A DNA stretch of 64,000 nt from CAVZMO01 sp963776195 (GCA_963776195.1 CAVZMO010000011.1:1-64000); one strand, 5' to 3'; shown: positions 26,297 through 36,778, numbered from the stretch's first letter. The notes: a model not told the origin generated them from the sequence alone. Numbers and translations are program-made.

Positions 26297-27349
26297 GTGA
26301 GGTGCAAAGTGTCAGAAAAGCCCAATAAGAATAAGATCTTGGTCACCGGTGCTGCCGGATTCATCGGCTTTCATCTCTGTAGGCGGCTTCTTGAGCGTGG
26401 CGACGAAGTGGTAGGGTTAGACAATCTGAACGACTATTATGACGTGAACCTGAAGCTGAGCAGGCTCAATCAGCTGACTGCGGAGAGGAGCTTCAAGCCG
26501 GTAAGACTTGATCTCGCCGACAGGGACGGTATCTCCGGACTGTTCAAGGAAGAGAAGTTCGATATCGTGGTCAATCTCGCAGCGCAGGCGGGCGTCAGAT
26601 ATTCGCTTGTCAATCCTTATATATACATAGACAGCAACATTACCGGCTTTCTCAACGTCATCGAGGGATGCAGACATAATAAGGTGAGACACCTTGTCTT
26701 TGCCTCGTCAAGCTCCGTCTATGGATCAAATACCAAGATGCCTTTTTCGGCCCATCATAATGTGGACCATCCGGTATCTCTCTACGCTGCGACAAAAAAG
26801 GCGAATGAACTTATGGCGCATACCTATGCAAGCCTTTATAAGATTCCCTGTACGGGCCTCAGATTCTTTACGGTCTATGGACCGTGGGGCAGACCTGATA
26901 TGGCTTTATTTCTCTTTACAAAGGCAATTCTTGAAAACAAGCCAATCGATGTTTTCAATTATGGAAAAATGCAGCGCGACTTTACTTATATAGATGATAT
27001 TGTCGAAGGTGTGGTGAGGGTAATGGAAAAAATCCCTGAACCAAATCCGGACTGGAACGGAGACAATCCTGATACAGCCACGAGTTATGCTCCGTATAAG
27101 CTTTACAATATAGGAAATAACAACCCTGTTGAACTTATGAGATTCATTGAGGCGATTGAGAAGTGTCTTGGGAAAAAAGCGGAAAAGAATTTTTTGCCTA
27201 TACAGGCGGGGGACGTGCCGGCCACTTATGCGGATGTTGATGATTTGATGAAGGACGTAGGATTTAAGCCGTCTACCACCATTGAAGATGGTATTGAGAA
27301 GTTCGTGGAATGGTATAAGATGTATTATGGAGTTGAAGCAAACAGTTAG
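26297..27349 (+). CDS. UDP-glucuronate 4-epimerase-like NAD-dependent epimerase
   Basis: 350 residues of the extended short-chain dehydrogenase family. TGAAGFIGFHLCRRLL binds NAD, LAAQAGVRYSL is typical of the uronate epimerase branch, SSSSVYGSN and YAATKKANELMAH hold catalytic residues, and FFTVYGPWGRPDMALFLFT is the branch signature. It would make UDP-galacturonate from UDP-glucuronate for the polysaccharide. The start is GTG at 26297, or GTG at 26309. It is the last nucleotide-sugar gene before the assembly genes. Confidence 0.87.
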   Translation: MRCKVSEKPNKNKILVTGAAGFIGFHLCRRLLERGDEVVGLDNLNDYYDVNLKLSRLNQLTAERSFKPVRLDLADRDGISGLFKEEKFDIVVNLAAQAGVRYSLVNPYIYIDSNITGFLNVIEGCRHNKVRHLVFASSSSVYGSNTKMPFSAHHNVDHPVSLYAATKKANELMAHTYASLYKIPCTGLRFFTVYGPWGRPDMALFLFTKAILENKPIDVFNYGKMQRDFTYIDDIVEGVVRVMEKIPEPNPDWNGDNPDTATSYAPYKLYNIGNNNPVELMRFIEAIEKCLGKKAEKNFLPIQAGDVPATYADVDDLMKDVGFKPSTTIEDGIEKFVEWYKMYYGVEANS

Positions 27350-27519
27350 AAAAAATTTTCGGGGCAGTGAATAGAATTTCTTAAGGCATCCGCACGAAAA
27401 TTAACAAGTTCGGGTGAAGTGAGCATCACTCTTCAGAGATAGAAAGAACCGTCCCTTTTTCGCTTAAATAAGAATAGTCGCAAGAATTCCACACCGCAAC
27501 ACATCCCATCGATATCGGA

Positions 27520-28914
27520 ATGTCAAAAAGTTTTAATTCATATTTAACGAATCTTTTCGAATGGTTTGCAGAGAGTTTTTCTGGCTCGCGCAAAGGAATT
27601 GAAGACACAGTTGTTTCGCTTATCCCTCAAGCAGTAACTTTGCTGGCTGGGATTATCACAACTGCCTTGATTGCGCGCGGGTTAGGACCAACAGGAATGG
27701 GAAAATACGCGCTTATATCGAGCGTCTCAGGGTTGGCGGCTGTCCTATCTGATTTAGGGATTGGCGGTACAGCTATCCGTTTTGCATCACAGTCTGCTTC
27801 TCTGGGAGATACAGCGCGACAGTTCGCTGTCCTGCGATGGGCTTTTCGACTCCGTATGCTTCTCTTGTTCATGGTGACAGCGGTTATTTTTCTTGCGATT
27901 CCTGTTGTAGCGCAGAGAATATGGAATGCAGGAAACATGATACATCTTTTGAGACTAAGCCTTTTTATCGGGATTTTTGGAGCAGTTTCTTCTGTCCCGA
28001 TAATATACTTTCAGTCATTGAAGCGTTTTAAAATGAATGCCACTGTATCAGTGGGCCAGACACTGCTATCCTTTGCGGGAATACTCGTAATCGCGCTACT
28101 AAATAAATGGTCTCTTGAATTGATAATTATCGTGAGCATTCTAGCATCGGGGATAGCCTCATTAATATTCCTCTCTTTAGTCCCGAAACCAGCTATCTTC
28201 AATATTCAGGAGTTGCGCTTACTGGTTAAATCAAAAATTAAATATATCTTCCAAATGCCTATGAAATACTCCAATGATACCGAGGCCATCGGTGATTCAG
28301 GCATTCATACTTTTGCTATTTATATGATCCTTTCCGCTATTGTGGTGCAACTGACGCTGCGGGCTGACATATGGTTAATGGGCGTATATATCGATAAAAG
28401 CCAGATCGGTTTGTATAGCGTTGCCACTAAATTTACTATGCCACTAGCAATGTTGCTGGGTGCGATGAATACCGCGCTTTGGCCTCGTGCGTCTGCTCTA
28501 ATATCTTATAAAAAAGCTGTGGGATTGCTTAAAAAGACATTTCGACTTAGCTCAATAGTATTTATTGGCGGTATTATTTATGCGATTCTGGCCCCAATAT
28601 TGACACCTTACATTTTTGGAAGGGCTTACGCTGATGCGATTTTATTGGGACAGATTCTCTGTCTAAGATATTGCCTTGCTATCCTGATATCTCCCATCGG
28701 TCTTATCGGGTACAGTCTCGGATTCGTTCGCATCTACTGGTGGATTAATTTTATGCAGATGATTGTAGTTATAGGTATCAATCTTTTGCTCTTGCCTAAA
28801 ATTGGAGTTATAGGTTCGGCTTTGGCTTTGATTGTTAATGAAATAGTGGGGGGATTGTGTATTGGCATTATAATAAAACGAAAAATGCTTGAGATAAACA
28901 AATCAACAGAATGA
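27520..28914 (+). CDS. Polysaccharide flippase, Wzx type
   Basis: 464-residue membrane protein with about 12-14 helices, in the MOP/MATE polysaccharide-transport group. Typical features are the N-terminal GIITTALIARGLGPTGMGKYALI segment, a polar loop and LRADIWLMGVYIDKSQIGLYSVA midway. It should move lipid-linked repeat units across the inner membrane. It lies before the polymerase-like gene at 33783, as expected for a Wzx/Wzy pathway. DNA from about here to 38 kb is visibly more AT-rich than the sugar-nucleotide genes. Confidence 0.85.
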   Translation: MSKSFNSYLTNLFEWFAESFSGSRKGIEDTVVSLIPQAVTLLAGIITTALIARGLGPTGMGKYALISSVSGLAAVLSDLGIGGTAIRFASQSASLGDTARQFAVLRWAFRLRMLLLFMVTAVIFLAIPVVAQRIWNAGNMIHLLRLSLFIGIFGAVSSVPIIYFQSLKRFKMNATVSVGQTLLSFAGILVIALLNKWSLELIIIVSILASGIASLIFLSLVPKPAIFNIQELRLLVKSKIKYIFQMPMKYSNDTEAIGDSGIHTFAIYMILSAIVVQLTLRADIWLMGVYIDKSQIGLYSVATKFTMPLAMLLGAMNTALWPRASALISYKKAVGLLKKTFRLSSIVFIGGIIYAILAPILTPYIFGRAYADAILLGQILCLRYCLAILISPIGLIGYSLGFVRIYWWINFMQMIVVIGINLLLLPKIGVIGSALALIVNEIVGGLCIGIIIKRKMLEINKSTE

Positions 28915-28980
28915 AGCAGCTGTAAAAGTTATTTGCTACGGCATTGCAAATATAAAGGTATTACTATTAAAGATAATAGA

Positions 28981-29889
28981 ATGAAACATGTTAATGAAAA
29001 TGGTCTAGGAATAATTGACAATCTCTCATGCACTCTGCTCAGATTCTTATGCTGGGGTACAAGAACCGTTCACTCCTTTCGCGGCCGATGGCGGCTGATG
29101 AAATGGCTGAAAAGTAAGGACTCGCTACTGGCAAAAATTGGGCCGATTATAGTGAAAACCACTGAGGGTTTTATAATGATTGTTAACCCATATGAATTTG
29201 TCGGCAGACATATTTTTATAGAAGGTGTTTATGAGCAAGATTGCACTAATTTATTTTCATCACTTATTCATCCGGGGGACTGCGTTTTGGATATAGGTGC
29301 AAATATTGGATACTTTACTCTACTTGCCTCCGAGTTGGTCGGAATCGGAGGCAAGGTCTTTGCTTTTGAAGCTTCGCCACAAATAATGCAATTGCTTGAA
29401 ACCAATGTAAGGCTTAATTCTGCCGGCAATATAGTTTTGCATGAGAAGGCAGTTTCGGACAGATGCGGTGTCGTAGACTTTCATACATCTTCAATCGATA
29501 ACCTAGGGCTTTCTTCTATGCGACACCTTGAAGAAGCTGCCACAAAAGCTGAAGTCCCAAGTGTTACCATAGATTCTATAATGACAGAACTGCCAACTAT
29601 TAGACTTGTCAAAATAGATGTTGAGGGAGCTGAATTTTTAGTCTTGAAAGGTATGAGTCGACTTATTGAAAGAGACAAGCCCTACATAATTCTGGAACTG
29701 ACAGACGCTTTTTTGCGACAGATGGGTAGTGACGCCGCTATGGTCTGTGACTTTCTTGGTGCGTGCAATTATTCCTTATATAGACTATATGGAGAAAAAC
29801 TTCAAAGGATTGACATGCCGCCGACAGAACAGTGCAATGTGCTTGCTGTACACCAAACGATGGCTCTTCCGAACGGAGTCGAAATTTAA
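28981..29889 (+). CDS. FkbM-family methyltransferase
   Basis: About 302 residues if started at the ATG at 28981; a TTG lies 48 bases earlier in frame. The SAM-binding core is DCVLDIGANIGYFTLLASEL, followed by VFAFEASPQIMQLLETNV and the family-specific VRLVKIDVEGAEFLVLKGM. FkbM-type enzymes O-methylate sugars or polyketides; here the acceptor is likely a sugar of the polysaccharide. It is cytoplasmic. Confidence 0.85.
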   Translation: MKHVNENGLGIIDNLSCTLLRFLCWGTRTVHSFRGRWRLMKWLKSKDSLLAKIGPIIVKTTEGFIMIVNPYEFVGRHIFIEGVYEQDCTNLFSSLIHPGDCVLDIGANIGYFTLLASELVGIGGKVFAFEASPQIMQLLETNVRLNSAGNIVLHEKAVSDRCGVVDFHTSSIDNLGLSSMRHLEEAATKAEVPSVTIDSIMTELPTIRLVKIDVEGAEFLVLKGMSRLIERDKPYIILELTDAFLRQMGSDAAMVCDFLGACNYSLYRLYGEKLQRIDMPPTEQCNVLAVHQTMALPNGVEI

Positions 29890-29907
29890 AGAGTCAGTTT
29901 CGTCTTT

Positions 29908-31275
29908 ATGGCTAAATTTAGGATTATTTTATCAGTTCCCTCATTTTTCCCTTATAGCTTTGGTGGTGGACAAGTCTATGTTTATCGCCTCGCAAAAGAG
30001 TTAAAGCAGCGAGGACATATAGTGACCATAGTAACATCTGCACCGTTGGAAAAGGGAAATGATGAATGTACCTTAAGGAATTATCAATATGACGGTTTGT
30101 CTGTTAAATCTATCAGCTTGAATCCTGAAGTAGTTACCGAAGGAGATAAGTACTCGGAACTCAATCCGGATCTCATGCGAGGTTTAAGAAATATATTGAA
30201 GGAACTCGACCCAGATATTGTCCACATAAATGGTCTCAAAGCTGCTTTGATAACAGTCTGTAACGAGATGAATATCCCAAATGTAGTTACCGCTCACCAT
30301 CCAGGGTTTGCATGCCCAGCTTCCACTTTATTGACACCTAGTGATACCTTATGTGAAAAAGTGGCGGATATCAGCGTGTGTTTATCATGCTGCAGCAAGC
30401 ATAAACGGCCAGGAAAAATTGGATGGCTGCTTGGACATATTCCTGGCTGGATATATCGCCCAACCGGGGAATTTCTTAATAAATATAAGAAGATTCCTTA
30501 TATTGTGAGAGGATTAATGTATCCATGGTGGGTAGAAAAAAGGATGGAAGGTCAAAAGGTTCTGCTTAAGAATTCACAATTCATTATTTCACCTTCCGAG
30601 GCGATGAAAGAATTACTTATTCGTAATGGTGTTCCACTCGAAAAAATAGTTTTGGTGCCACACGGCATAGAGCCACTTGATCGTTTACCTGTTGAAAAAA
30701 GTGACAATGGGAAAATCAGGTTCGGATATATAGGAAGTGTAGGACGTGCTAAGGGATTTCATGTTTTATTAGCGGCGTTAGAAAAATTGTCGCGGCAGGA
30801 CAATAGTGAGCTACATGTCTTTGGAGGAGCGCAAAATCTTTGGGATAAGGAATACATGGAAAGATCCCTCGGCATGTATAAAGGAAAGTCAAAAATTATT
30901 ACCCATGGGTATTTTGATCACCATAAAATCTTGGAAGCTTTTAACCAAATTGACATATTAGTCGTTCCATCAATCTATCTTGAGGTCTTCGGTCTTGTTA
31001 TTTTGGAGGCATTTTCGGTGGGAAGACCTGTCATAGTCACAAAATCAGGTGGGCCGGCTGAGTTGGTAAGAGATGGAGTTGATGGATTTATTGTTGATCG
31101 TAATGACAGCAAGTCCTTGGAAGAGGCAATGCAAAAATTCATTGATGATCCTAATCTGATTATTGAAATGTCAAAGAGAATTCCTCACGTAAAGACAATG
31201 CAGGAATATGTTGATGAAATTGAAAAAATTTACTCCAAGATTATACACAAACGGCATGAAGCGGTAATCGATTAA
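29908..31275 (+). CDS. Glycosyltransferase family 4
   Basis: 455 residues. The N-terminal acceptor domain begins PSFFPYSFGGGQVYVYRLAK. A cysteine-containing insert follows (HPGFACPASTLLT, SVCLSCCSKHK). The donor domain carries RFGYIGSVGRAKGFHVLLAA and the E-x7-E region VVPSIYLEVFGLVILEAFSVGRPV. It is a retaining GT-B transferase using a nucleotide sugar in the cytoplasm. Donor and acceptor cannot be told from sequence. Confidence 0.9.
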   Translation: MAKFRIILSVPSFFPYSFGGGQVYVYRLAKELKQRGHIVTIVTSAPLEKGNDECTLRNYQYDGLSVKSISLNPEVVTEGDKYSELNPDLMRGLRNILKELDPDIVHINGLKAALITVCNEMNIPNVVTAHHPGFACPASTLLTPSDTLCEKVADISVCLSCCSKHKRPGKIGWLLGHIPGWIYRPTGEFLNKYKKIPYIVRGLMYPWWVEKRMEGQKVLLKNSQFIISPSEAMKELLIRNGVPLEKIVLVPHGIEPLDRLPVEKSDNGKIRFGYIGSVGRAKGFHVLLAALEKLSRQDNSELHVFGGAQNLWDKEYMERSLGMYKGKSKIITHGYFDHHKILEAFNQIDILVVPSIYLEVFGLVILEAFSVGRPVIVTKSGGPAELVRDGVDGFIVDRNDSKSLEEAMQKFIDDPNLIIEMSKRIPHVKTMQEYVDEIEKIYSKIIHKRHEAVID

Positions 31276-31294
31276 TCAGTACTCTCCAAAGTGC

Positions 31295-32557
31295 ATGTCT
31301 AGCCAATCAAAACAACGAAACGTTTTTGCAGTCAGGTCTCTTGAAGAAACGAGAAGAATATTGTTAGCGAATGAAAGGATAGACATTAAAGCACTGTTAA
31401 AGAGAGCATTCATTATTACGTGGGTATTAGTGGCAAATTGTTCTTTGTATATTCTTAAATTTATTCTTTTTAAGAAATGGGGCTATGATAGAAAAGATTT
31501 CAAAGATATTGTTGTTTACACTGTTGGCATTGTCGGGGACAATATAATAATGCTGCCTGCACTGGCAGCTCTGAGGAGACGCTATCAAGATGCAAAAATA
31601 ACAGTAGTAACTAATTGCCAGATGTGGGATCAGCAGGGAGCCAAAGGTGTGCTTGAACCTTCACCTTTCAGGGACCATCTGATTGTACTTGATGACCATC
31701 CCGTGCAGCGTAAGGGATTTAGCTTTCACATGATTCCAAAAAAATTTGAAGGAGTTCAATGTGACCTTTTTGTGAACCTTTCACCTTTTGGCAATCGTGG
31801 TTGGTTTGGTGCAGTAGTGCGGGAAATGATTTTTGCAAAAAAGATCGGGGCGCAATATGCAATAGGGTTTCATATGTCGACATATAGCAGAAAAGGACTA
31901 TTCAATGAAGTTCAGCATTATTTTGTCAAAAATGAACCACGACGCTCAGAGGAAGTATTAAAGAGACTTGGGTTATTACCTGTTTATCATGAAGACCTTC
32001 TGCCCAAAAATAATGTCGCCCGCGAATCAGTTATAAAAAAATTGGCTGAACATAATATGAATAATAAATCATTATTTGTTATAAATGCAGGCGCGAAATT
32101 GGAGGCAAAATGTTGGCCATCTGAAAGATTTGCTGAAGCTGCAAAATGGGTTAGACGGAAATATGATGCAGCAGTCGTTTTAACTGGCATAGCCGCTGAA
32201 AGAGATATTGCAGAAAAGATTAAAAAAGAACTAGGTGATTCAGTAATAAATCTCACTGGTGAAACTACAATAAACGAATTAGTTGAACTTCTTCGACTTG
32301 CAAAAGCCTGCATAACGAATGATACCGGTACTATGCATATATCAGATATGGTAGGCATACCCACGGTGGCACTATTTACCACGAGACTTAGTCCGACCCA
32401 TTGGCTGCCTGCTGGGGATAAGGTTATATCACTTTTTAGTCTTCCTGGTTGCAAATACTGCTATGACGATTCTTGCCAAACAAGAGAATGTTTGCATGCA
32501 ATCGAAGTTGAGGATGTTCTTGAAGCACTTGAAAAGGTATTGAGCGAAGGATCATAA
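31295..32557 (+). CDS. Glycosyltransferase family 9 (heptosyltransferase-like)
   Basis: 420 residues. After a hydrophobic N-terminal stretch (about 38-55) comes the GT9 core: VGIVGDNIIMLPALAALRRR, FVINAGAKLEAKCWPSERFA, VLTGIAAERDIAEKI, ACITNDTGTMHISDMVGIPT and a C-terminal cysteine cluster (CKYCYDDSCQTRECLHAI), all as in heptosyltransferase-type enzymes. The N-terminal segment could anchor it to the membrane. It probably transfers heptose or another sugar to the repeat unit. Confidence 0.88.
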   Translation: MSSQSKQRNVFAVRSLEETRRILLANERIDIKALLKRAFIITWVLVANCSLYILKFILFKKWGYDRKDFKDIVVYTVGIVGDNIIMLPALAALRRRYQDAKITVVTNCQMWDQQGAKGVLEPSPFRDHLIVLDDHPVQRKGFSFHMIPKKFEGVQCDLFVNLSPFGNRGWFGAVVREMIFAKKIGAQYAIGFHMSTYSRKGLFNEVQHYFVKNEPRRSEEVLKRLGLLPVYHEDLLPKNNVARESVIKKLAEHNMNNKSLFVINAGAKLEAKCWPSERFAEAAKWVRRKYDAAVVLTGIAAERDIAEKIKKELGDSVINLTGETTINELVELLRLAKACITNDTGTMHISDMVGIPTVALFTTRLSPTHWLPAGDKVISLFSLPGCKYCYDDSCQTRECLHAIEVEDVLEALEKVLSEGS

Positions 32558-32575
32558 AAAGTTCAAAAAACCCTT

Positions 32576-33727
32576 ATGCGGCAACAGAACGTTTTGATAG
32601 CCATTCCAGTTCTCCTTGTTGGCGGAACGGAAATACAGACCCTTAATCTGGTCAGTGTTCTGCTGATTGCCGGGTATCAAGTCACTGTATGTTGCTACTA
32701 TGAATTTGAGAGTTCAATGGTATCTAAAATGGAAAGAACAGGCGCGAAAGTTATCTTAATGAAACTAAAGCGTTCTGATGGTATGTTATCGCTTGTATGC
32801 AAATTAAAAAAAATCGTTAATGAATTGCAGCCTGATATTGTCCACGTCCAATACATTGCTCCAGGTTTTGTTCCAATTGTGGCTGCAAGGTTATCCGGAA
32901 TACGAGCCATTTTTGCAACAGTCCATCAGCCGGGCCGACTTTACGGGTGGAAGCCTAGACTTCTTATTCGCGTTGCCTTACATCTTTGCACTGCTTTTTT
33001 TTGTAATTCAAAATCCGTAGAGGAATCATGGTTTGGGGATGGTGAAGTTTTTTCCTCTAACAAGCTGGATTTAAAGAGAAAGCATTTTACGATCTATAAC
33101 GGTGTACGTGTTACCAATATTGAAAATATTGTGAAAGAAGCGGATGTGCAGAAAATAAAAAAAGCACTCAATATTGAAAACAAAAAAATTATCGGAGCAG
33201 TTGGAAGACTGAGAAGTGAAAAAGGTCAAGTAGTATTATTAAATGCAATGGTAGAGGTAATCAAAGTCTTCGCTGATTCTATACTTCTTGTAATTGGCGA
33301 TGGTCCAGATCGGGCCTATCTTGAACAAATGACCAAGAAATTAGGTATTGATGGTCACGTTGTTTGGCTTGGGCAAAAAGACCAGAATGAGGTATTTCAG
33401 CTTTACAGCATCATGGACCTGGTGGTAGTCCCTTCACTCTTTGAGGGATTTGGCCTATCTGCAGCGGAAGCTATGGCAGCAGGGCTTCCTGTGGTGGGCA
33501 CGCGGGTAGATGGATTGACGGAGCTTATTGAAGACGGCGTGACCGGACATACCTTCCCCGTTAAAGATAGCAGCGAATTAGCTCAAGCTGTAGTTCAGTT
33601 ACTAAAAGATCCAGCAAAAGCAAAAGCTATGGGACAACAAGGGCATGAGCGTGTTGAAGAAATGTTCTCCCTGGAACGTTTTGCTGAATCGACGACCTCA
33701 GCGTATCGATATTTCACCGACCTTTAA
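32576..33727 (+). CDS. Glycosyltransferase family 4
   Basis: 383 residues. AIPVLLVGGTEIQTLNLV starts the acceptor domain. The donor domain has GAVGRLRSEKGQVVLLNAM and VVPSLFEGFGLSAAEAMAAGLPVV, including the E-x7-E motif. Cytoplasmic or peripherally membrane bound. It lies 18 bases after the GT9 gene. Substrates unknown. Confidence 0.9.
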   Translation: MRQQNVLIAIPVLLVGGTEIQTLNLVSVLLIAGYQVTVCCYYEFESSMVSKMERTGAKVILMKLKRSDGMLSLVCKLKKIVNELQPDIVHVQYIAPGFVPIVAARLSGIRAIFATVHQPGRLYGWKPRLLIRVALHLCTAFFCNSKSVEESWFGDGEVFSSNKLDLKRKHFTIYNGVRVTNIENIVKEADVQKIKKALNIENKKIIGAVGRLRSEKGQVVLLNAMVEVIKVFADSILLVIGDGPDRAYLEQMTKKLGIDGHVVWLGQKDQNEVFQLYSIMDLVVVPSLFEGFGLSAAEAMAAGLPVVGTRVDGLTELIEDGVTGHTFPVKDSSELAQAVVQLLKDPAKAKAMGQQGHERVEEMFSLERFAESTTSAYRYFTDL

Positions 33728-33782
33728 AACTTCATGCACCGATTTATTTTGCAAATTTGGCTCTAAGTATATATAAATACTA

Positions 33783-34994
33783 ATGTTTAGAAATTTACAG
33801 CTGCCTTTCATAATTTGGATAGTTATTTTGTCGACATTAGTTGCTACCATAGGAGGCCAATTTCTTAATTATCAGATTGCAGGCTTTGGTTGGTTTGCCC
33901 CTTTAATTCTATCTGTTTTAATTTTCTTTAAAACCCGTGGTGGCGTAAAATTTCCTATACTCATCTGGATGCCGTGGATACTTCTTGTAGTAATTTATTT
34001 GATTGTAGCTAAAGCGCCTAATGCTTTGCAAAGAAGTATTATGATGCTCTGTCCATTGATGATTGGCGTGACAGTATCAAAATTGGAAATTGGAGAAATT
34101 GAACTTGAAAATTTCGACAAATTATGTCGGTATATGGCGGTAGCTTTATATGCGGTCATAATAATTAAAGCAGGCATACTAGTTACGGGTGCTCTCCCCA
34201 GTGCAACAGGTATGGCAGCAGAAGCAATGACAGGGACCCTGCTTTGTGCACTTTTCGCATCAAACTATGTATTGGGTAAGAAGAAGGAATTAGCATGGTG
34301 GGCGGCATTTGCAGTTATTCCTTTTATTGCTCTGACTAGAACAGCTATTTTAGCAGCCGGGCTTACTCTTCCTTCAACATTTGCGCCAATGAAGATTTTT
34401 AAGCGCATCGGTTTAATCATTTTAATTGTCATATTGGCAATTCCCGTATTTTATTCTGAACGCGTGCAACAAAAGATGTTCTATTCGGGGAAAGGCACCT
34501 TAGCAGAAGTTCATCCTGATAATCCGGACATTGCTACAAGTGGTAGAAAGGTCCTTTGGGAAAAATTGGAGACTGAAATTGATGAGAAGCCTTATTGGGG
34601 GCATGGTGCGAATGCCTCGGAACCCTTTATCAGTATGATTACAGGTGGTCTTACTCATCCGCATAATGATTGGCTTCGTCTTCTTTATGATTATGGATAT
34701 TTAGGAGCCTTAGTTTTTGCTTCTTGTATGATCGCCCAGGTATTACACATTTTAATAAGAGCGAAGAGCGCAACAGGCGAAACTAAGCTTCTTTTTTATG
34801 TTGGGGCATCATCTTTTATCTCCTTTGTGCTCTTTATGTTTTCAGACAACGTAATCCTGTATGCTGCTTTTTTTGGCAATATGCAATTTACGATACTCGG
34901 GCTTGCTTATGCTGCTTATGCCAACTTGTCAGAGGATAACAAAAAAGGAGATATAATTCCGAAAAAGAAAATTAGATATAAGATTAAATGGTAA
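33783..34994 (+). CDS. O-antigen polymerase/ligase-like membrane protein (Wzy type)
   Basis: 403 residues with about 10-12 membrane helices and the large periplasmic loop of the O-antigen ligase/polymerase superfamily (about 250-310). The loop shows the typical SGRKVLWEKLETEI, GHGANASEPF and LTHPHNDWLRLLYDYGYLGAL segments. Such proteins polymerise the repeat unit (Wzy) or attach it to lipid A core (WaaL). With Wzx in the same locus, Wzy is the better guess. Confidence 0.82.
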   Translation: MFRNLQLPFIIWIVILSTLVATIGGQFLNYQIAGFGWFAPLILSVLIFFKTRGGVKFPILIWMPWILLVVIYLIVAKAPNALQRSIMMLCPLMIGVTVSKLEIGEIELENFDKLCRYMAVALYAVIIIKAGILVTGALPSATGMAAEAMTGTLLCALFASNYVLGKKKELAWWAAFAVIPFIALTRTAILAAGLTLPSTFAPMKIFKRIGLIILIVILAIPVFYSERVQQKMFYSGKGTLAEVHPDNPDIATSGRKVLWEKLETEIDEKPYWGHGANASEPFISMITGGLTHPHNDWLRLLYDYGYLGALVFASCMIAQVLHILIRAKSATGETKLLFYVGASSFISFVLFMFSDNVILYAAFFGNMQFTILGLAYAAYANLSEDNKKGDIIPKKKIRYKIKW

Positions 34995-35004
34995 GAGTGG
35001 ATAC

Positions 35005-35988
35005 ATGAAAAAGAGATCTGATCAACCTGAAATTTCCGTAGTAATGCCTCTATACAATAAAGAAAACGAGGTTAAACGTGCAGTTGAATCAGTACTTTCA
35101 CAAACTATAGCAGACTTCGAATTGATCGTCATTAATGACGGGTCAACAGATAAAGGTCCCACGGTAGTCAGATCGATAAATGATCCTCGTATTAGAGTTA
35201 TAGATCAACTAAATACTGGTGTATCTGCAGCTCGAAATAAAGGCGTAGCTGAAGCTCAAACTGATTTGATAGCCTTTCTTGATGCTGACGACGAATGGGA
35301 GACTGACTTTCTTGGAACTATTATTCGTTTACGCGACAAATTTCCATCATGTGAGGTTTTTGCAACAAACTATTATTTTTGTAGGGCAAACAATTATAAA
35401 CGTCCAACAATTATAAGAGGTTTACCTAAGGAATTTAAGGAAGGCATTCTGACAGACTACTTCGGTATTGCTTCACAATCAGACCCTCTTCTGTGGTCAT
35501 CGGCTGTTGCGGTAGCACGAAGAGCAATAGAAAAGGTTGGAGGTTTTCCTTTAAGGATTACGGCCGGGGAAGATCTTCTTACATGGGCAAGATTGGCGGT
35601 GCGATATGAGATTGCGTATACAATGGAGCCTAAAGCTTATTTTTGGGAACCAGTAGAATTATCAGATCGTCAAGGACGCGTTCCTGATGACCCCGACATT
35701 GTCGGTCAAGAACTTGAAGTCCTGCTAACGACATATTCCGACTATAAAAGGAAAGGTTTGAATGACTATATCGCATTTTGGCACAGAATGCGGAGTTCAA
35801 TCTTCATCCGGCTCGGCAAAAGATGGAATGCTCTTGAAGAAATTCAAAAGGCTCTTTATTTTTCAGGAATCAATGGAAAACTATTTTTTTATATGTTAGG
35901 TGCAATTCTACCGAATAAATTTGCCGTAAATCTGATGAAATTCATAAAACGCAAAACGCAGGACCGCGACCTATTTTTAAGAAGATGA
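35005..35988 (+). CDS. Glycosyltransferase family 2
   Basis: 327 residues. The GT-A fold is clear: EISVVMPLYNKENEVKRAVE, DFELIVINDGSTDKGPTVV, GVSAARNKGVAEAQTDLIAFLDADDEW with the metal-binding DxD. A GGFPLRITAGEDLLTWARLA segment marks the acceptor site. The C-terminus is basic and hydrophobic and may touch the membrane. Inverting enzyme, substrate unknown. Confidence 0.9.
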   Translation: MKKRSDQPEISVVMPLYNKENEVKRAVESVLSQTIADFELIVINDGSTDKGPTVVRSINDPRIRVIDQLNTGVSAARNKGVAEAQTDLIAFLDADDEWETDFLGTIIRLRDKFPSCEVFATNYYFCRANNYKRPTIIRGLPKEFKEGILTDYFGIASQSDPLLWSSAVAVARRAIEKVGGFPLRITAGEDLLTWARLAVRYEIAYTMEPKAYFWEPVELSDRQGRVPDDPDIVGQELEVLLTTYSDYKRKGLNDYIAFWHRMRSSIFIRLGKRWNALEEIQKALYFSGINGKLFFYMLGAILPNKFAVNLMKFIKRKTQDRDLFLRR

Positions 35989-36076
35989 AATCTTAAATAT
36001 AAATGGTGAGCAACTAACGGTATTTCAAGTTTTGTATTTCTTTCAGTTTTATATCTAGTTGCCCAGATAAAAATAT

Positions 36077-36745
36077 ATGACAGAGAAGTTTAGGGTGAAG
36101 ACCTTACAAAGGCATGAGGTTTTTAGAAGTGATCGAATAAAGATCACTGAAAATATTATTAAGAATCTCGAAGTTGGTAAAGTCTTAGAAATTGGAGCCG
36201 GTGACTACTCGTTTGCCTACACTAGAAGCAAAGGAAAACTCTCTTGGCTAAAAGTGGATTTTTCCCCACCTTGTGATGTCATTTGTGACCTAAATTCGAA
36301 TAAACTGGCACTCCCTTTTGCTGATGAAACATTTGATCTGATAATCTGTACTGAAGTGCTTGAGCACCTTCTTTGGCCACAAAAATTGCTCACAGAGGCG
36401 CGAAGAATATTATGCTATGATGGTAAACTCCTTTTGAGTATTCCGAATATTACAAGCCTTACCTATCGAATTTCCTGGATGCTTGGACATATTCCATCAT
36501 GTGCTGCATCGGGTAATCTGCCGCCGCAGATTGGTAGCACAACCTATAAGAAAGAAGATGGCGAACTTACGGGAGGGCATGTTATAGACTTCAATCTGGA
36601 GAGAATTGTTAACCTCCTCCAATTTGTCGGATTTAAGATTCTCAGTATTAAGGGCTCAGGCATCATATGGCATAAACAAATTCTTCCTTATTGGATTGTC
36701 CCTGCATCTCTTGCGTCAAATCTTATCTGCCTGGCGGAAAAATAA
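36077..36745 (+). CDS. Class I SAM-dependent methyltransferase
   Basis: 222 residues. VGKVLEIGAGDYSFAY is motif I, LPFADETFDLIICTEVLEHLLWP covers the post-I region and motif II, and RRILCYDGKLLLSIPN is motif III. This is the Methyltransf_11 pattern. It probably methylates a sugar of the polysaccharide; the FkbM-type gene at 28981 is a second methyltransferase in the locus. Confidence 0.85.
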   Translation: MTEKFRVKTLQRHEVFRSDRIKITENIIKNLEVGKVLEIGAGDYSFAYTRSKGKLSWLKVDFSPPCDVICDLNSNKLALPFADETFDLIICTEVLEHLLWPQKLLTEARRILCYDGKLLLSIPNITSLTYRISWMLGHIPSCAASGNLPPQIGSTTYKKEDGELTGGHVIDFNLERIVNLLQFVGFKILSIKGSGIIWHKQILPYWIVPASLASNLICLAEK

Positions 36746-36778
36746 ATTAAATTTCTCTGAGCAACATAAACACTGCAA

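Noticed and set aside
23502..26300. CRISPR-like array among the short repeats of the sugar-nucleotide region
   Set aside because: Units are short, irregular and unspaced; there are no spacers of constant length and no cas genes in the window.
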